Positions 25,724 to 26,031 of a DNA stretch of 26,031 nt are shown one piece after another. A program made the translations under genes and the position numbers. The DNA is from Actinomycetes bacterium (lineage in GTDB: Bacteria; Actinomycetota; Acidimicrobiia; Acidimicrobiales; Palsa-688), in assembly GCA_021808425.1 (NCBI GenBank), contig JAKBBS010000024.1, positions 1 to 26,031 of the forward strand. Direction: 5' to 3'. The first letter of the stretch is position 1. Each line of letters begins with the position of its first letter. The notes beneath the pieces were generated by a model that worked only from the letters and a program-made list of their open reading frames with translations, had not been told where the DNA came from and ran no database searches.

Positions 25724-26031
25724 CACAGGGAAGCGGCCGCTCTCGACGCAACGCCATGGTGGAGTAGATCGAACATGGCTTCATAGACATGGTCTGGGTC
25801 GCCGAAAGGGAATTCGGGCTTGCAGATCAGAAGCGAGACCATGCCGTGAACAGCCATCCACAAAAGCTCGCTGCCTCCGAGCGGGTCGCTCATCGGATCG
25901 AACACTCCCGCTTCGATCCCGGCAACGAGGTCGGCGCGGACAGCCTGAAGGCCGGCCATCCCAGCGAGGCGCTCGTCGGTGAAGCGTTGGGGGGTCGCAT
26001 CCGAATGGCTCATCATCAAGATCCGGTAGTG
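25723..26031 (-). CDS. TetR-family transcriptional regulator, C-terminal part (runs off right edge)
   Basis: Only the last 102 codons are in the window. The frame stays open to the right edge (HYRILMMSHSDATPQRF and on), so an apparent start at 26019 is artificial. The fragment matches the TetR_C_33/WHG-type ligand-binding domain: YRILMM at the helix before the loop, ELLWMAVHGMVSLLI (WxxxHGxxxL) and a final helix FDLLHHG. The DNA-binding domain lies outside. It overlaps the start of the next gene by one base, so it probably heads this operon. The ligand is unknown. Confidence 0.8.
   Translation of the reverse strand, partial: HYRILMMSHSDATPQRFTDERLAGMAGLQAVRADLVAGIEAGVFDPMSDPLGGSELLWMAVHGMVSLLICKPEFPFGDPDHVYEAMFDLLHHGVASRAAASL

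Overview
This window looks like chromosomal DNA from a high-GC actinobacterium. Codons favour G/C at the third position, several starts are GTG or TTG, DapD is of the actinobacterial/mycobacterial type, and topA, tmk and holB form one operon. The proton pyrophosphatase, DUF4395 and STAS/anti-sigma genes fit Acidimicrobiia or a related lineage, but that placement is inference. I see no rRNA, tRNA, CRISPR, insertion sequence or phage gene.

Layout. (1) 1-256, minus: the N-terminus of a GH1 beta-glucosidase running off the left edge. (2) 440-8326, plus: one tightly packed operon. It encodes an NMT1/SsuA-type lipoprotein, two different permeases, an ATPase, a benzoylformate-decarboxylase-like ThDP enzyme, a fumarylacetoacetase-family (FAH) protein, an SDR dehydrogenase, a 24-codon leader ORF and a second FAH-family enzyme. 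It reads as an import-plus-catabolism system for an unidentified small organic acid or keto acid. (3) 8268-9482, minus: an MFS transporter whose end overlaps the operon end. (4) 9587-10546, plus: dapD. (5) 10589-13662, plus: a DeoR-family repressor coupled to a GH36 alpha-galactosidase, facing an orphan MsmK/UgpC-type sugar ABC ATPase (13670-14761, minus). (6) 15008-15364, plus: a small membrane-anchored protein. (7) 20270-15401, minus: topA-tmk-holB. (8) 26031-20449, minus: TetR regulator (cut by the right edge), unknown helical protein, STAS antagonist, anti-sigma ATPase, DUF4395 membrane protein, DtxR/MntR-type repressor and K+-independent H+-pyrophosphatase, closed by a 12-bp hairpin terminator.

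How the genes work together. The left third handles uptake and breakdown of an unknown compound, with sugar genes (GH1, GH36, DeoR, MsmK) nearby. The right half is housekeeping: DNA topology and replication, dTMP phosphorylation, pyrophosphate-driven proton pumping, metal sensing and a partner-switching module. The most interesting points are the unassigned ABC/ThDP/FAH/SDR/FAH operon with its two-permease transporter, the ThDP enzyme that keeps Ser26/Glu47/His70 but appears to lack the second catalytic histidine of benzoylformate decarboxylase, the SD-equipped mini-ORF coupled by ATGA to the second FAH gene, and the overlap of a DtxR-family gene with hppA.
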